From Pseudomonas lurida (GTDB taxonomy: Bacteria; Pseudomonadota; Gammaproteobacteria; Pseudomonadales; Pseudomonadaceae), in contig NZ_JAAMRE010000033.1 of NCBI RefSeq assembly GCF_013522705.1, positions 1 through 64,000 of the forward strand: DNA of 64,000 nucleotides, in the 5' to 3' direction. The translations under genes and the position numbers were made by a program. This document shows, piece after piece, positions 40,128 through 49,295 of the stretch; within the stretch, counting starts at the first letter, position 1, and each line of letters opens with the position of its first letter. The notes beneath the pieces were generated by a model that was given only the letters and a program-made list of their open reading frames with translations, made no database searches and was not told the origin of the DNA.

Positions 40128-40136
40128 GAGAACGTT

Positions 40137-40652
40137 ATGGCCCGTGGGGTTAACAAAGTCATATTGGTCGGTACATGCGGCCAGGATCCCGAGGTTCGCT
40201 ACTTGCCTAACGGTAATGCCGTGACCAACCTGAGTCTGGCGACCAGCGAACAGTGGACCGACAAGCAGACCGGCCAGAAGGTCGAGAAGACCGAATGGCA
40301 CCGCGTATCGATGTTCGGCAAGGTCGCGGAAATCGCCGGCGAGTACCTGCGCAAAGGTTCGCAGGTCTACATCGAAGGCAAACTGCAGACCCGCGAGTGG
40401 GAAAAAGACGGCATCAAGCGTTACACCACTGAGATCGTGGTCGACATGCAGGGCACCATGCAATTGCTGGGCGGCCGTCCACAGGGCGACCAGCAGGGCC
40501 AGGGCGGCATGTCCAATTCGGCACCGCGTCCCCAGCAGTCGCGTCCACAGCCAAGCCAGCAGCCACAGCGTGAGTCGCGTCCAGCGCCACAGCAGGCGGC
40601 ACCGCAGCCGGCGGCGGATTTCGACAGCTTTGATGACGATATTCCGTTCTAA
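40137..40652 (+). CDS. ssb: Single-stranded DNA-binding protein
   Basis: Coats ssDNA in replication, repair and recombination. The 171-residue product has an OB fold (1-110, starting MARGVNKVILVGTCGQDPEV), a Gln/Pro-rich linker (about 115-158) and the acidic tip DFDSFDDDIPF that recruits partner enzymes. A terminator follows. Confidence 0.96.
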   Translation: MARGVNKVILVGTCGQDPEVRYLPNGNAVTNLSLATSEQWTDKQTGQKVEKTEWHRVSMFGKVAEIAGEYLRKGSQVYIEGKLQTREWEKDGIKRYTTEIVVDMQGTMQLLGGRPQGDQQGQGGMSNSAPRPQQSRPQPSQQPQRESRPAPQQAAPQPAADFDSFDDDIPF

Positions 40653-40671
40653 GGCTTAAAGCGTCGAAACG

Positions 40672-40706
40672 AAAACCCCCGATAGTCCAGGCTTCGGGGG
40701 TTTTTT
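40672..40706 (+). terminator. Terminator after ssb
   Basis: AAAACCCCCGA pairs with TCGGGGGTTTT across a short loop, ending in T6. Confidence 0.88.
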
Positions 40707-40787
40707 ATTGCCCGTTAATCCACTTGGTTGTTCTCGTGGGTGGCAGAACTTAGGCTAGGGCCAACTTCCAAAAAAAGGAAAGCCACA

Positions 40788-41549
40788 ATGACCTGGTCTG
40801 CCAAGCAATACACAATGTTCGAACAGCAGCGCACCCGCCCGGTACGCGACCTCGTCGCCGCCATCCCCGATACCCATGTGCGCAACGCCGTTGATCTGGG
40901 GTGCGGCCCGGGCAATTCCACCGAAGTATTGGCTGCGCGTTTCCCACAGGCGCACATCACTGGCATCGACAGCTCTGACGATATGTTGAGCGACGCCCGT
41001 CAACGCTTACCGACCTTGAACTTCGAACTGGCGGACATCGGCGCGTGGCAGCCGTCGCAGGCTTTCGATGTGATCCTGGCCAATGCCTCGCTGCAATGGT
41101 TGCCGGACCACGCCACGTTGTACCCGCACCTGATCCAGCAGCTGACGCCCGGCGGCACCTTGGCCGTGCAGACCCCGGACAACCTTGATGAGCCCGCGCA
41201 TCGGCTCGCCCGCGAAGTCGCCGCCGATGGCCCGTGGGCCGCAACGATCGGTGGGTTCCAACACAACCAGCGGCACGCGCCTGCCTACTACTACGAATTG
41301 CTGAGCAAGCACTGCGGCACTGTCGACGTATGGCGCACGACCTACCAGCATCCATTGGCCGATCATGCGGCCATAGTGGAGTGGTTCAAGGGCACGGGGC
41401 TGCGGCCGTTTCTAGCGCCTTTGAACGACGAAGAAAGGGCCGCTTTCCTACGTGAATATCAGGCGCGCGTCACCCAGGCTTATCCGGCCCTGGCGGACGG
41501 CACGGTGCTGTTGCCGTTTCCGCGTCTGTTTGTCATCGCCACACGCTGA
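40788..41549 (+). CDS. tam: Trans-aconitate 2-methyltransferase (probable)
   Basis: A class I SAM-dependent methyltransferase of 253 residues. Motif I DLGCGPGNST is at 36-45, the acidic post-I residue in GIDSSDDML, and LANASLQWLPDH, a Tam-like segment, follows. Tam methylates trans-aconitate, an aconitase inhibitor formed from cis-aconitate. ATG 40788 has AAGGAA upstream; the frame is open 20 codons earlier without a ribosome site. The family assignment is good, the exact substrate is inferred. Confidence 0.82.
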   Translation: MTWSAKQYTMFEQQRTRPVRDLVAAIPDTHVRNAVDLGCGPGNSTEVLAARFPQAHITGIDSSDDMLSDARQRLPTLNFELADIGAWQPSQAFDVILANASLQWLPDHATLYPHLIQQLTPGGTLAVQTPDNLDEPAHRLAREVAADGPWAATIGGFQHNQRHAPAYYYELLSKHCGTVDVWRTTYQHPLADHAAIVEWFKGTGLRPFLAPLNDEERAAFLREYQARVTQAYPALADGTVLLPFPRLFVIATR

Positions 41550-41569
41550 CAACAACCGCACGGTGGCGG

Positions 41570-42133
41570 TCAGGCCGCCGCCGCTTGCGCCTTCAGGAAC
41601 TCATCCGCCGACACCACACCCGCGTACCCGAACGCCAGCGACGCCATATACGCCCCATGCACCTGCGCGGCCGGAATCACCTGCCCATTGAATTCCAGAT
41701 CACGGGTGGCGCAGGCGTCATGGACCACCGTGACGGTGTAGCCCAGGTCCGCCGCGGCCCGTACCACGCCGTCGATGCACATGTGGCTCATGCTGCCGAC
41801 CACTACCAGGTCAGTGATGCTGCGTTGTTCGAGCAGCGCACGCAGGTTGGTTTCGCGGAACGCATTCACGAAATGCTTGAGCACCACCGGCTCGTCGCCT
41901 TGATTGAGCACCTGGTTGTGCAAAAGCGCGCCGTCGGAGCCCGGGGTGAAGAACGGTGCATCCTCGGACGTGAACTCATGGCGCACATGAATCACCGCAT
42001 CGCCGGCCTGGCGAAAGGCTTGCAGCACTTGCAGTGCCTTGTCGGCAGCGGCTTGCACGCCGTCAAGCGGCCACTTGCCCTGGGGGAAGTAGTCGTTCTG
42101 GATATCGATTAGGATGAGCGCCTGCTTGGCCAT
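41570..42133 (-). CDS. Isochorismatase-family cysteine hydrolase
   Basis: A 187-residue protein with the catalytic triad of the isochorismatase/nicotinamidase fold: D10 (LILIDIQNDYF), K86 (VVLKHFVNAF) and C119 (SMSHMCIDGVV). Substrate unknown. The start at 42133 has GAGG upstream; the open frame further upstream overlaps the divergent regulator and is rejected. It is divergent from a GlxA-type AraC regulator 96 bp away, a common pairing in Pseudomonas that suggests the regulator controls it. Confidence 0.88.
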   Translation of the reverse strand: MAKQALILIDIQNDYFPQGKWPLDGVQAAADKALQVLQAFRQAGDAVIHVRHEFTSEDAPFFTPGSDGALLHNQVLNQGDEPVVLKHFVNAFRETNLRALLEQRSITDLVVVGSMSHMCIDGVVRAAADLGYTVTVVHDACATRDLEFNGQVIPAAQVHGAYMASLAFGYAGVVSADEFLKAQAAAA

Positions 42134-42229
42134 GGAGGTTGCCTCGTGATGGGTTGATGGGCCCAGTATCTTAGCTGGCGTCGCGCCCGAGGATTGGCTG
42201 CACCGACAATAACAGGGGGAAAACTGACA

Positions 42230-43201
42230 ATGGCCGTGGAACGCTCCACCGTTGAGCTGGGTGTGTTGATCTACCAGGGCGCGCAATTGGCGGCTGTGCA
42301 TGGGCTGACCGACCTGTTCGGCGTGGCCAATCGCATCGCCGCCGGGCACGCGTCCGCTCAGTTGCCGTTGCTGCGCATCAGCCATTGGCACGTGCAGGCC
42401 GAGGGTGAGCCGATGCGGGTATTCGACAGCCAGCCCGGCCCGGATCTGCCACTGATGGCTCTGCTTGTGCCGCCCTCGATCTGTGGCTTCACCGATGAGC
42501 AGGCGCCGCCGTCTCTGCTGGCTTGGCTGCGCAAAACACATGCCGGCGGTACGGTGCTTGGCGGCGTGTGCATCGGCTCGATCATGCTGGCGCGCAGTGG
42601 TCTGCTGGACGGGCGCAGCGCCACCACTCATTGGTCATCCGCCGAGTCATTTGCCGCCCTTTACCCGGCGGTGCGCCTGGAGGCGGACAAGCCCATTGTG
42701 GACGACGGCGACTTGATCACCACCGCCGGGCTGATGGCATGGTCCGAATTGGGCCTGCGCCTGGTCGACCGTTTGATGGGGCCGAGTATCGCCGCCGACA
42801 CCGCGCGTTTCCTGGTGGTCGAACACAGTGACAGCGCCAGCCAGTGCGGCAGCAACTTTGCACCCATCCTCGGCCATGGCGATGGCGCGATCCTCAAGGT
42901 CCAGCATTGGTTGCAGGCCAGCGGCGCGGTGGATGTGTCCGTGACCGCCATGGCCCAAGCGGCAGGGCTGGAAGAGCGCACGTTCCTGCGCCGGTTTCGC
43001 AACGCCACCGGGCTCAAACCCACCGAATACTGCCAGCACCTGCGGGTGGGCAAGGCGCGGCAGATGCTGGAGTTCACCACTGGCACCATTGACCACATCG
43101 CCTGGACCGTGGGGTATCAGGACCCCAGCGCGTTCCGCGCTATCTTCAAGAAAATAACCGGGCTGGCGCCGAGCGACTACCGCAGCCGTTTTGGTGTGTA
43201 A
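42230..43201 (+). CDS. GlxA-type AraC-family transcriptional regulator
   Basis: A 323-residue regulator with an N-terminal DJ-1/PfpI-like domain (1-190; Cys114 in GGVCIGSIM lies at the nucleophile elbow) and a C-terminal AraC double helix-turn-helix (about 225-320; LEERTFLRRFRNATGLKPTEY and the IAWTVGYQDPSAFRAIFKK signature). Such proteins often sense small nitrogen metabolites; the ligand here is unknown. ATG 42230 follows AGGGGG. The divergent neighbour is the likely target. Confidence 0.88.
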   Translation: MAVERSTVELGVLIYQGAQLAAVHGLTDLFGVANRIAAGHASAQLPLLRISHWHVQAEGEPMRVFDSQPGPDLPLMALLVPPSICGFTDEQAPPSLLAWLRKTHAGGTVLGGVCIGSIMLARSGLLDGRSATTHWSSAESFAALYPAVRLEADKPIVDDGDLITTAGLMAWSELGLRLVDRLMGPSIAADTARFLVVEHSDSASQCGSNFAPILGHGDGAILKVQHWLQASGAVDVSVTAMAQAAGLEERTFLRRFRNATGLKPTEYCQHLRVGKARQMLEFTTGTIDHIAWTVGYQDPSAFRAIFKKITGLAPSDYRSRFGV

Positions 43202-43373
43202 ATCGTGCAGAACGCCTGTTGCTCAAGGCGAGGTCGTGCAGAATCAAACAGGCCATTGGCTATCGCCTTGCCCCTAACTGACTGATTTGCCGACGCTGTC
43301 AGCCTTAGGGGGATTGGCCTGATCCCTGCAACTGTCCCCCTTACACACATGGCAGGATGGCCAAGGGGGACGC

Positions 43374-44483
43374 ATGACCCCGATGCAATGCAAAAAAAGC
43401 GTGGTGGCGCATTCGACACGCAAAGGCGCGCCCCGGCATGAAGTCGACACCAACCGCGCCCTGGCCCGTTGGCTGGCGCAGATTCTGGGGCTCAAGTTCG
43501 GCGGCAGCTACGATCCGCAGCAACACGCGGGGCGTGATCTCTACCTGCTGCCCACGCAAACCATCGTCGGTCCGGCCCAGGCCCGTGCCTTGAATATCCA
43601 AGGCCCGGACGACCTGTGGGGCGGGTATGTGGAGCACGATTTCATCTGCACCAAAGCCATTACCCATGGCTTGCTCGGACCGAACGCCAAGGCACCGGAT
43701 GGCTGGTCGCCGCAGTTCTGCGAGCAAGTGCGCGATGTGGTGCTCGACGGCCTCAGCGTATTCGCCTTGGGTGACGCGCGGGAGGCCGCCACGCGCCTGC
43801 TGTACAGCGGGCCGATCCGTCTGAAACCTGTGCACGCCTGCGCGGGGCGCGGACAGCAGGTCGTCCGTAGTCTGGACGAACTCGATGCCGTGCTGGCGCA
43901 CCCGCAGGCGACGGCGATGTTCAATGACGGTGTGGTGCTGGAGCAGGACCTGCGCAACGTGGTCACTCACAGCGTGGGTCAGAGTTTTATCGGCGATTAC
44001 GTGCTCAGTTACTGCGGCCAGCAATACCTGACTCAAGACGGGCAGGGCGAAGAGGTCTACGGCGGCTCCGACCTGCTGGTGGTGCCGGGGGATTACGCCG
44101 ACCTGCTGGCACTGAAGCTGCCCGACGACGTGCGCCTGGCCGTCGAGCAGGCCAGGGTTTTCGACGCCGCCGCCGACCAGTGCTATCCGGGGTTCTACGC
44201 ATCGCGACGCAACTACGATGTCGCCCAGGGCCTGGACAGCGAGGGCCAGCGCCGCAGCGGCGTGCTCGAACAGTCTTGGCGCATGGGCGGTGCCAGCAGC
44301 GCCGAGGTTGCGGCGTTACAGAGTTTTATCAACCACCCGGGCCTGCAAGCCATTCATGTGTCCTCGGTGGAAACCTATCACCACCAAGCGCTGCCGGCGG
44401 ATGCCATCGAGGTGTACCGAGGCCCGGCGGAACACAGCGAATTTCTTCTCAAGTACGTAACGGTCAAATCTTATGACGGCTAG
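43374..44483 (+). CDS. DUF3182 family protein, possible ATP-grasp fold
   Basis: A 369-residue protein resembling DUF3182, known mainly from Pseudomonas and relatives; function not established. It has features suggesting an ATP-grasp enzyme: RLKPVHACAGRGQQ (149-162, a lysine followed by a glycine loop), VVLEQDL (187-193, acidic hinge-like strand), and a late GVLEQSWRMGG segment. No signal peptide or membrane helix. It overlaps the next gene, an alpha/beta hydrolase, by 11 bp, implying coupled translation and related work. The ATP-grasp idea is my reading, not a search result. Confidence 0.75.
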   Translation: MTPMQCKKSVVAHSTRKGAPRHEVDTNRALARWLAQILGLKFGGSYDPQQHAGRDLYLLPTQTIVGPAQARALNIQGPDDLWGGYVEHDFICTKAITHGLLGPNAKAPDGWSPQFCEQVRDVVLDGLSVFALGDAREAATRLLYSGPIRLKPVHACAGRGQQVVRSLDELDAVLAHPQATAMFNDGVVLEQDLRNVVTHSVGQSFIGDYVLSYCGQQYLTQDGQGEEVYGGSDLLVVPGDYADLLALKLPDDVRLAVEQARVFDAAADQCYPGFYASRRNYDVAQGLDSEGQRRSGVLEQSWRMGGASSAEVAALQSFINHPGLQAIHVSSVETYHHQALPADAIEVYRGPAEHSEFLLKYVTVKSYDG

Positions 44484-45228
44484 AAGCGAAAGCATTTCCA
44501 TCGATATCGACGACGAACAAATGAGCGGCACGTTCCTGAGCCCCAAATCCAAAGTGCCCGGCGTGTTGTTTGTGCATGGTTGGGGCGGCAGCCAGGAGCG
44601 GGATTTGGAACGCGCCAAAGGTATCGCGGGCCTGGGCTGTGTCTGCCTGACCTTCGACCTGCGAGGTCACGCCGGCACCGGTATTCCACTGTCGCGAGTG
44701 ACGCGCGAAGACAACCTGCGCGACCTGCTGGCCGCCTATGACCGGCTGATCGCGCACCCGGCCATCGACACCTCGGCGGTGGCGGTGGTGGGCACCAGCT
44801 ACGGCGGTTACCTGGCGGCGATTCTCACCTCATTGCGTCCGGTGCGCTGGCTGGCCCTGCGGGTACCGGCGTTGTACCGCGATCAGGAATGGCTCAAGCC
44901 CAAGCGTGACCTGGATAAAGCTGACTTGATGGATTACCGCAGTACCCTGGTGCACGCCGAAACCAACCGAGCCCTGCACGCATGCTCGGCGTTTACCGGG
45001 GACGTGTTGATCGTGGAATCCGAAACCGATGACCACGTGCCTCACGCCACCATCATGAGCTACCGCGCGGCGTGCCAGCATACCCATTCGCTGACCCACC
45101 GCATCATCGACGGCGCCGACCACGCTCTCAGCGACCCGGTGTCCCAGCAGGCCTACACCTCGATTCTCGTGGACTGGATCACCGAGATGGTAGTGGGCGA
45201 GCGCTTGAGCATCATCCAGTCGCGGTAA
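44473..45228 (+). CDS. Alpha/beta hydrolase
   Basis: A 251-residue serine hydrolase. The oxyanion segment HGWGG is at 35-39, the nucleophile elbow GTSYGG at 107-112 (Ser109), and an acidic residue in ESETDDHVPH and His in DGADHAL complete a plausible triad. No signal peptide, so cytoplasmic. It overlaps the end of the DUF3182 gene and is convergent with ybhN. Resembles dienelactone-hydrolase/peptidase-like S9 members; substrate unknown. Confidence 0.85.
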   Translation: MTARSESISIDIDDEQMSGTFLSPKSKVPGVLFVHGWGGSQERDLERAKGIAGLGCVCLTFDLRGHAGTGIPLSRVTREDNLRDLLAAYDRLIAHPAIDTSAVAVVGTSYGGYLAAILTSLRPVRWLALRVPALYRDQEWLKPKRDLDKADLMDYRSTLVHAETNRALHACSAFTGDVLIVESETDDHVPHATIMSYRAACQHTHSLTHRIIDGADHALSDPVSQQAYTSILVDWITEMVVGERLSIIQSR

Positions 45229-45231
45229 CCC

Positions 45232-46188
45232 TTAGGCGGGTGTTTTCTTCACCCGCAATGCCTTGGCCTTGGCCTCAACGCCCAGGTACATCACCAGGGC
45301 GATCAGCAGCGGGCATATGAAATAGATCGCCCGGTACGCAATCAGCCCGGCCAGCAGGCTGCCCCGCGATGCCTCGTGTTGCAGCAGCGCGATAAACACC
45401 GCCTCCAGCACCCCGAGCCCGGCCGGGATATGAGTGACCACCCCGGCAATCGCGCTGATCAGCAGCACGCCGAGCACCAGTGGGTAATCCAGTTTGGACG
45501 GCAGCAGCGTGAAAATCACCGCCGCCATCAACGACCAGTTCAGCGCGCCCAACGCCAATTGCAGGCACGCCATGCGCAACGACGGCAGGTTTATTTCGAT
45601 ACCGCGGATCGACCACGCGCGCTTCTTCGAGAACCGGCATGCCGCCAGATAAGCCAGGCTCGCCAGCACCAACAACACCCCCACACCTTGCAAGGCGCCG
45701 CTGCTCAATTTCCAGCCGGGTGGCAGTGTCACCAGCCCGCTGCTGAACACCACGCCGGCCAGGGCCATATAGCCGAACCAGTTGGTGGCCAGGCTCAGGC
45801 CGAGGATTTTAGCGATATTGCCGGTGCTCACCCCCAACCGCGAATACAGCCGATAGCGCATCGCAATACCGCCCACCCACGCGCTCAGGTTGAGGTTGAA
45901 CGCATAGCTGATGATGCCCACCGGCAAAATCTGCTTCCAACGCAACGGCTGGCGAATGTAGGTGCGGCCGATCAGGTCGAAGCAGGCGTAGACGATAAAA
46001 CTGCACAGGGTCAGCGCGCTGGCGATCAGGAGCGTGCGCAGCTTGAACTCGCTCAAGGTCTGTACCACTTCGCTCCAGTCGATGCGACGCGCGAGCATCG
46101 TGAACAACACAATCAGCAGCAGGAAGAACGCGATGGTCAGCGGTTTCTTCCAGCGCTTGAAGCGCGAACCGCCGGTTTCAGTGGTCAT
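45232..46188 (-). CDS. ybhN: YbhN/UPF0104 membrane protein (MprF-like flippase fold)
   Basis: A 318-residue protein with about eight membrane helices, of the family that includes the flippase domain of MprF. Conserved features such as YAFNLNLSAWVGG and HIPAGLGVLEAVF fit the family. It overlaps the end of clsB by 11 bp, the same order as E. coli ybhP-clsB(ybhO)-ybhN. The likely role is in moving or handling phospholipid made by ClsB, which is inference. Confidence 0.85.
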   Translation of the reverse strand: MTTETGGSRFKRWKKPLTIAFFLLLIVLFTMLARRIDWSEVVQTLSEFKLRTLLIASALTLCSFIVYACFDLIGRTYIRQPLRWKQILPVGIISYAFNLNLSAWVGGIAMRYRLYSRLGVSTGNIAKILGLSLATNWFGYMALAGVVFSSGLVTLPPGWKLSSGALQGVGVLLVLASLAYLAACRFSKKRAWSIRGIEINLPSLRMACLQLALGALNWSLMAAVIFTLLPSKLDYPLVLGVLLISAIAGVVTHIPAGLGVLEAVFIALLQHEASRGSLLAGLIAYRAIYFICPLLIALVMYLGVEAKAKALRVKKTPA

Positions 46189-47440
46189 GGGCCTGGCTCT
46201 CGAAAGGTTTCAGACGCGGTTTGTGGGCCGGCAACCAACCCGTCAGTACGGGAAAATGGCGCATCACATGGAACACCAGGAAACCCACGGTCAGGCGCCA
46301 CAGCCACAGGCGTGGCTTGCGGTTTTCCGGCATGGTCTTGCAGTGGTTGTTCGCCAGCGTTTCCAGGCGCTCGTACAACTGCTGGTTGAACCCGCGGTCG
46401 CGGATCAGCACGTTGGCTTCCAGGTTGAGCGACAAGCTCAACGGGTCCAGGTTGCTTGAGCCCACGGTGCTCCATTCGTCATCCACCAGCGCCACTTTGC
46501 CGTGCAGCGGGCGCTGGCAGTATTCGTGGATCACCACGCCGTCCTTGAGCAGGTAGTCATAGAGCATCCGCGCCGCCAGCTTGGCCAGCAACACATCGGG
46601 TTGGCCCTGCATGATCAGTTGCACGTGCACGCCACGTCGCGCCGCGTTGCGGATCTCGCGCAGCAGGCGGTAGCCGGGGAAGAAGTAAGCATTGGCGATC
46701 ACCGCGCGTTTTTGCGCTTTGCTCAACGCATGGATATACGCTTCTTCGATGTCGTCGCGGTGCTGCAGGTTGTCGCGGTAAATCAGACGCACCAGGCCAT
46801 CGCCTTGCTCGGCCGGCCACACCGCCGGCCGTTGCTGGCGCCGCCGCCAGCCGCGTCGTGTGCGCACCTGCCGACCGCTCTGTGCCAGGGCGAAGTGATG
46901 CAGGTCGGCGACCGCCGGGCCGGTGATTTGCACCGCGTAATCCTGCTTGGCTTCGGGGCCGAAATCGCCGAGGTGGTCGGCGGAAAAATTGATCCCGCCG
47001 ATAAACCCCACGGTAGCGTCCACCACCACGATCTTGCGGTGCAGGCGGCGAAACCAGTTGGTGCGAATGCCCAGGGTCTTGGATGCCGGGTCGAACATTT
47101 GCACGGCCACGCCCGCATCCGCCAACGCACCGAGGAACGATGGGCTCAGCTCGCCGCTGCCAAAACCGTCGAGGCTGGCGACCACCTTGACGCCCCGCTG
47201 CGCCGCCTCGATCAAAATACGCTGAAGCTCATTGCCCACCTTGTCTTCGAACAGAATAAAGGTCTCCAGCAGGATCTCGCGCTGGGCTTGGCGCATGGCC
47301 TCAAACACCCTGGGGAAGTACGCTTCACCGTTTTCCAGCAGTTCAACCCGGTTACCGCTCTGCCAGCCGTAATCGAGGTCGCGGGCCTTGGCTTCGTCCG
47401 GTGGCTGATCGGTGGAAATGTGTTCTACCGCAATGTTCAT
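46178..47440 (-). CDS. clsB: Cardiolipin synthase B
   Basis: A 420-residue phospholipase D superfamily enzyme that joins phospholipids into cardiolipin. Two HKD motifs are present: H134-K136-D141 in RLHRKIVVVD and a second in PLHGKVALVD with GSSN downstream. ATG 47440 overlaps the ybhP stop (ATGA); an upstream in-frame extension into ybhP is rejected. It belongs to the four-gene minus-strand operon. Confidence 0.9.
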   Translation of the reverse strand: MNIAVEHISTDQPPDEAKARDLDYGWQSGNRVELLENGEAYFPRVFEAMRQAQREILLETFILFEDKVGNELQRILIEAAQRGVKVVASLDGFGSGELSPSFLGALADAGVAVQMFDPASKTLGIRTNWFRRLHRKIVVVDATVGFIGGINFSADHLGDFGPEAKQDYAVQITGPAVADLHHFALAQSGRQVRTRRGWRRRQQRPAVWPAEQGDGLVRLIYRDNLQHRDDIEEAYIHALSKAQKRAVIANAYFFPGYRLLREIRNAARRGVHVQLIMQGQPDVLLAKLAARMLYDYLLKDGVVIHEYCQRPLHGKVALVDDEWSTVGSSNLDPLSLSLNLEANVLIRDRGFNQQLYERLETLANNHCKTMPENRKPRLWLWRLTVGFLVFHVMRHFPVLTGWLPAHKPRLKPFESQAHDH

Positions 47441-48213
47441 AGTTCGATCTCCACGGACAGCGGCACGTGATCTGACAAATGGGACCACGGCCGTGCGGTC
47501 AGCACGCGCGGGTTATGGGCGGTGAGGTTGCGCACGTAGATACGGTCCAGCGCCAGCAACGGCAGGCGCGCTGGAAAGGTGCGCGCCGGTTTGCCGTGGG
47601 CGCCGACGAAGACTTCGGTCAGCCCGCTCTGGCTCAGGTCGGCTTTTTGTCGCCAATCGTTGAAATCCCCTGCCACCAGCACCGGCGCATCCGCCGGGAT
47701 TTGCGCGATACGCTGCTCCAGCAAACGCAATTGCTGCTGGCGATGCACCTCGCGCAGGCCCAGGTGGATGCAGAACGCATGCACTTCCTGGCCGGTGCCC
47801 GGCAGGCGCAGTACGCAATGCAGCAGGCCACGGTTTTCATGGCCGCTTTGGGATATGTCGAGGTTGTCGTAGCGCACGATCTGGAATTTGGACAGCAGCG
47901 CATTACCGTGGTCGCCGTGGGGGTAGACCGCGTTACGCCCATAGGCGAACTGCGGCCAGATACTGTCGGCGAGAAACTCGTACTGCGGCATGTTCGGCCA
48001 GTTGCTGTAACGCTGCGGGTGCTGCTCGTGGGTGCCGTGGATCTCCTGCAGAAACACTATATCGGCGCCGATGCTGCGCACCGCTTCGCGCAGCTCGGGC
48101 AGGATGAAACGACGGTTGAGCGCGGTGAAGCCTTTGTGGATATTCACCGTGAGCACGGTAAAGCGCGTGATCGGCGTCGTCGGGGTGATGGGGATCAACT
48201 CGGGATGGGTCAT
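47437..48213 (-). CDS. ybhP: Endonuclease/exonuclease/phosphatase family protein YbhP
   Basis: A 258-residue EEP-fold protein with the metal/catalytic motifs VNIHKG, FLQEIHG, GDFNDWR and SDHVPL. The family contains nucleases, sphingomyelinases and inositol phosphatases; with a cardiolipin synthase and a flippase-like protein next door, a phospholipid head-group role is a reasonable guess. Both ends overlap neighbours by four bases. Confidence 0.85.
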   Translation of the reverse strand: MTHPELIPITPTTPITRFTVLTVNIHKGFTALNRRFILPELREAVRSIGADIVFLQEIHGTHEQHPQRYSNWPNMPQYEFLADSIWPQFAYGRNAVYPHGDHGNALLSKFQIVRYDNLDISQSGHENRGLLHCVLRLPGTGQEVHAFCIHLGLREVHRQQQLRLLEQRIAQIPADAPVLVAGDFNDWRQKADLSQSGLTEVFVGAHGKPARTFPARLPLLALDRIYVRNLTAHNPRVLTARPWSHLSDHVPLSVEIEL

Positions 48214-49136
48214 GGCAACACTCCAGGTTCCGGCAGTTTCCCCGGCTCTGTGGCGAGGTGCGTATCCAGCTCGAAACGCTTGAGTAACTGGCGCGCATCG
48301 AAAGGCGCGCGCACTTTGATGTCATTGTCGAAAAAACAGAACACGTCGCGCTGCTTGCGCGCACGCGGCTTGTGCTGCGGGTCGGCCAGGTGCGCATCGG
48401 TTGGCTGCTTGCCCTTGCACCAGCGCTCGATGCGGTCGCCCCAACGCGTCAAGGCTTCGGGGGTATAGCCGCTGGCATACAGCTGTTTGTCTCCGTGCAG
48501 GCGCAAGTACACAAAGTTGGCGGTGACGTCTTCGAGATAAGGCCACTTGCCCGCTGTGTCCGCCACCACCAGGGCCACGCCGTACGTGTCCAGCAGGTGT
48601 ACGAACTCGGGCACGGCAAAACTTTTATGTCGAATTTCCACCGCGTGCCGTAGCGCGCGCTTGCCGTGCGCCTGCAGGCTCGCCTTGCCGTTCAGGCGCG
48701 GCTCATGCTGGCGGGCGAGGGTGGCGGCTTGTTGGGTGTCGGTGGGCAGCTCCTTTAGAAACGCCTCGAACAAGGCCGGATCGAACTTAAAACTGGGCGG
48801 AAACTGCCAGAGAATCGGGCCGAGTTTTTCCTTCAGCTCCAGCACCCCGGAGGCGAAGAAATTCGCCACCGGTTTATGCACGTCCCGCAAGCGCAGGATG
48901 TGCGTGATGTAGCGCGGCGCCTTGACGCTGAACATAAAACCGTCAGGCGTATCGGCGTACCACTCTGCGTAGCGCTTGGGCGTCTGCAGCGCGTAGAACG
49001 AGCCGTTGATTTCGATACTGTTGACGGCGCGTGACGCAAACTGCAATTCGCGTTTCTGGGGCAGCCCCTCGGGGTAGAAGTCCCCGCGCCAGGGCGTGTA
49101 GCGCCAGCCGGATATGCCGATGTGAATCGCCGCCAT
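48210..49136 (-). CDS. DUF72 family protein (YecE-like)
   Basis: A 308-residue protein of the DUF72 TIM-barrel family (GISGWRYTPWRGDFYP at the start, NSIEINGSFYALQ, and RLHGDKQLYASGY later). Biochemical role unknown. ATG 49136 has an excellent AGGAG site. It is the first gene of the DUF72-ybhP-clsB-ybhN operon, joined by ATGA to ybhP. Confidence 0.87.
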   Translation of the reverse strand: MAAIHIGISGWRYTPWRGDFYPEGLPQKRELQFASRAVNSIEINGSFYALQTPKRYAEWYADTPDGFMFSVKAPRYITHILRLRDVHKPVANFFASGVLELKEKLGPILWQFPPSFKFDPALFEAFLKELPTDTQQAATLARQHEPRLNGKASLQAHGKRALRHAVEIRHKSFAVPEFVHLLDTYGVALVVADTAGKWPYLEDVTANFVYLRLHGDKQLYASGYTPEALTRWGDRIERWCKGKQPTDAHLADPQHKPRARKQRDVFCFFDNDIKVRAPFDARQLLKRFELDTHLATEPGKLPEPGVLP

Positions 49137-49295
49137 GGTTGCTCCTGTCAAGGCAAGGCCGGTTTGCCTGCGTGGTTGGATGACTGCCGGATTTGACGGA
49201 AAGTTTCGCGATTCCTACAGACGGCACATTCTCGGGAACGATCAGCACGCAAACCCGTCAGTTCCTTACAGACCCATGCGAAGGAGCCCGGTGTT

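Noticed and set aside
41570..42631. 353-codon version of the isochorismatase-fold gene
   Set aside because: The upstream part overlaps the divergent regulator and is not family-like; ATG 42133 has a ribosome site and the normal start.
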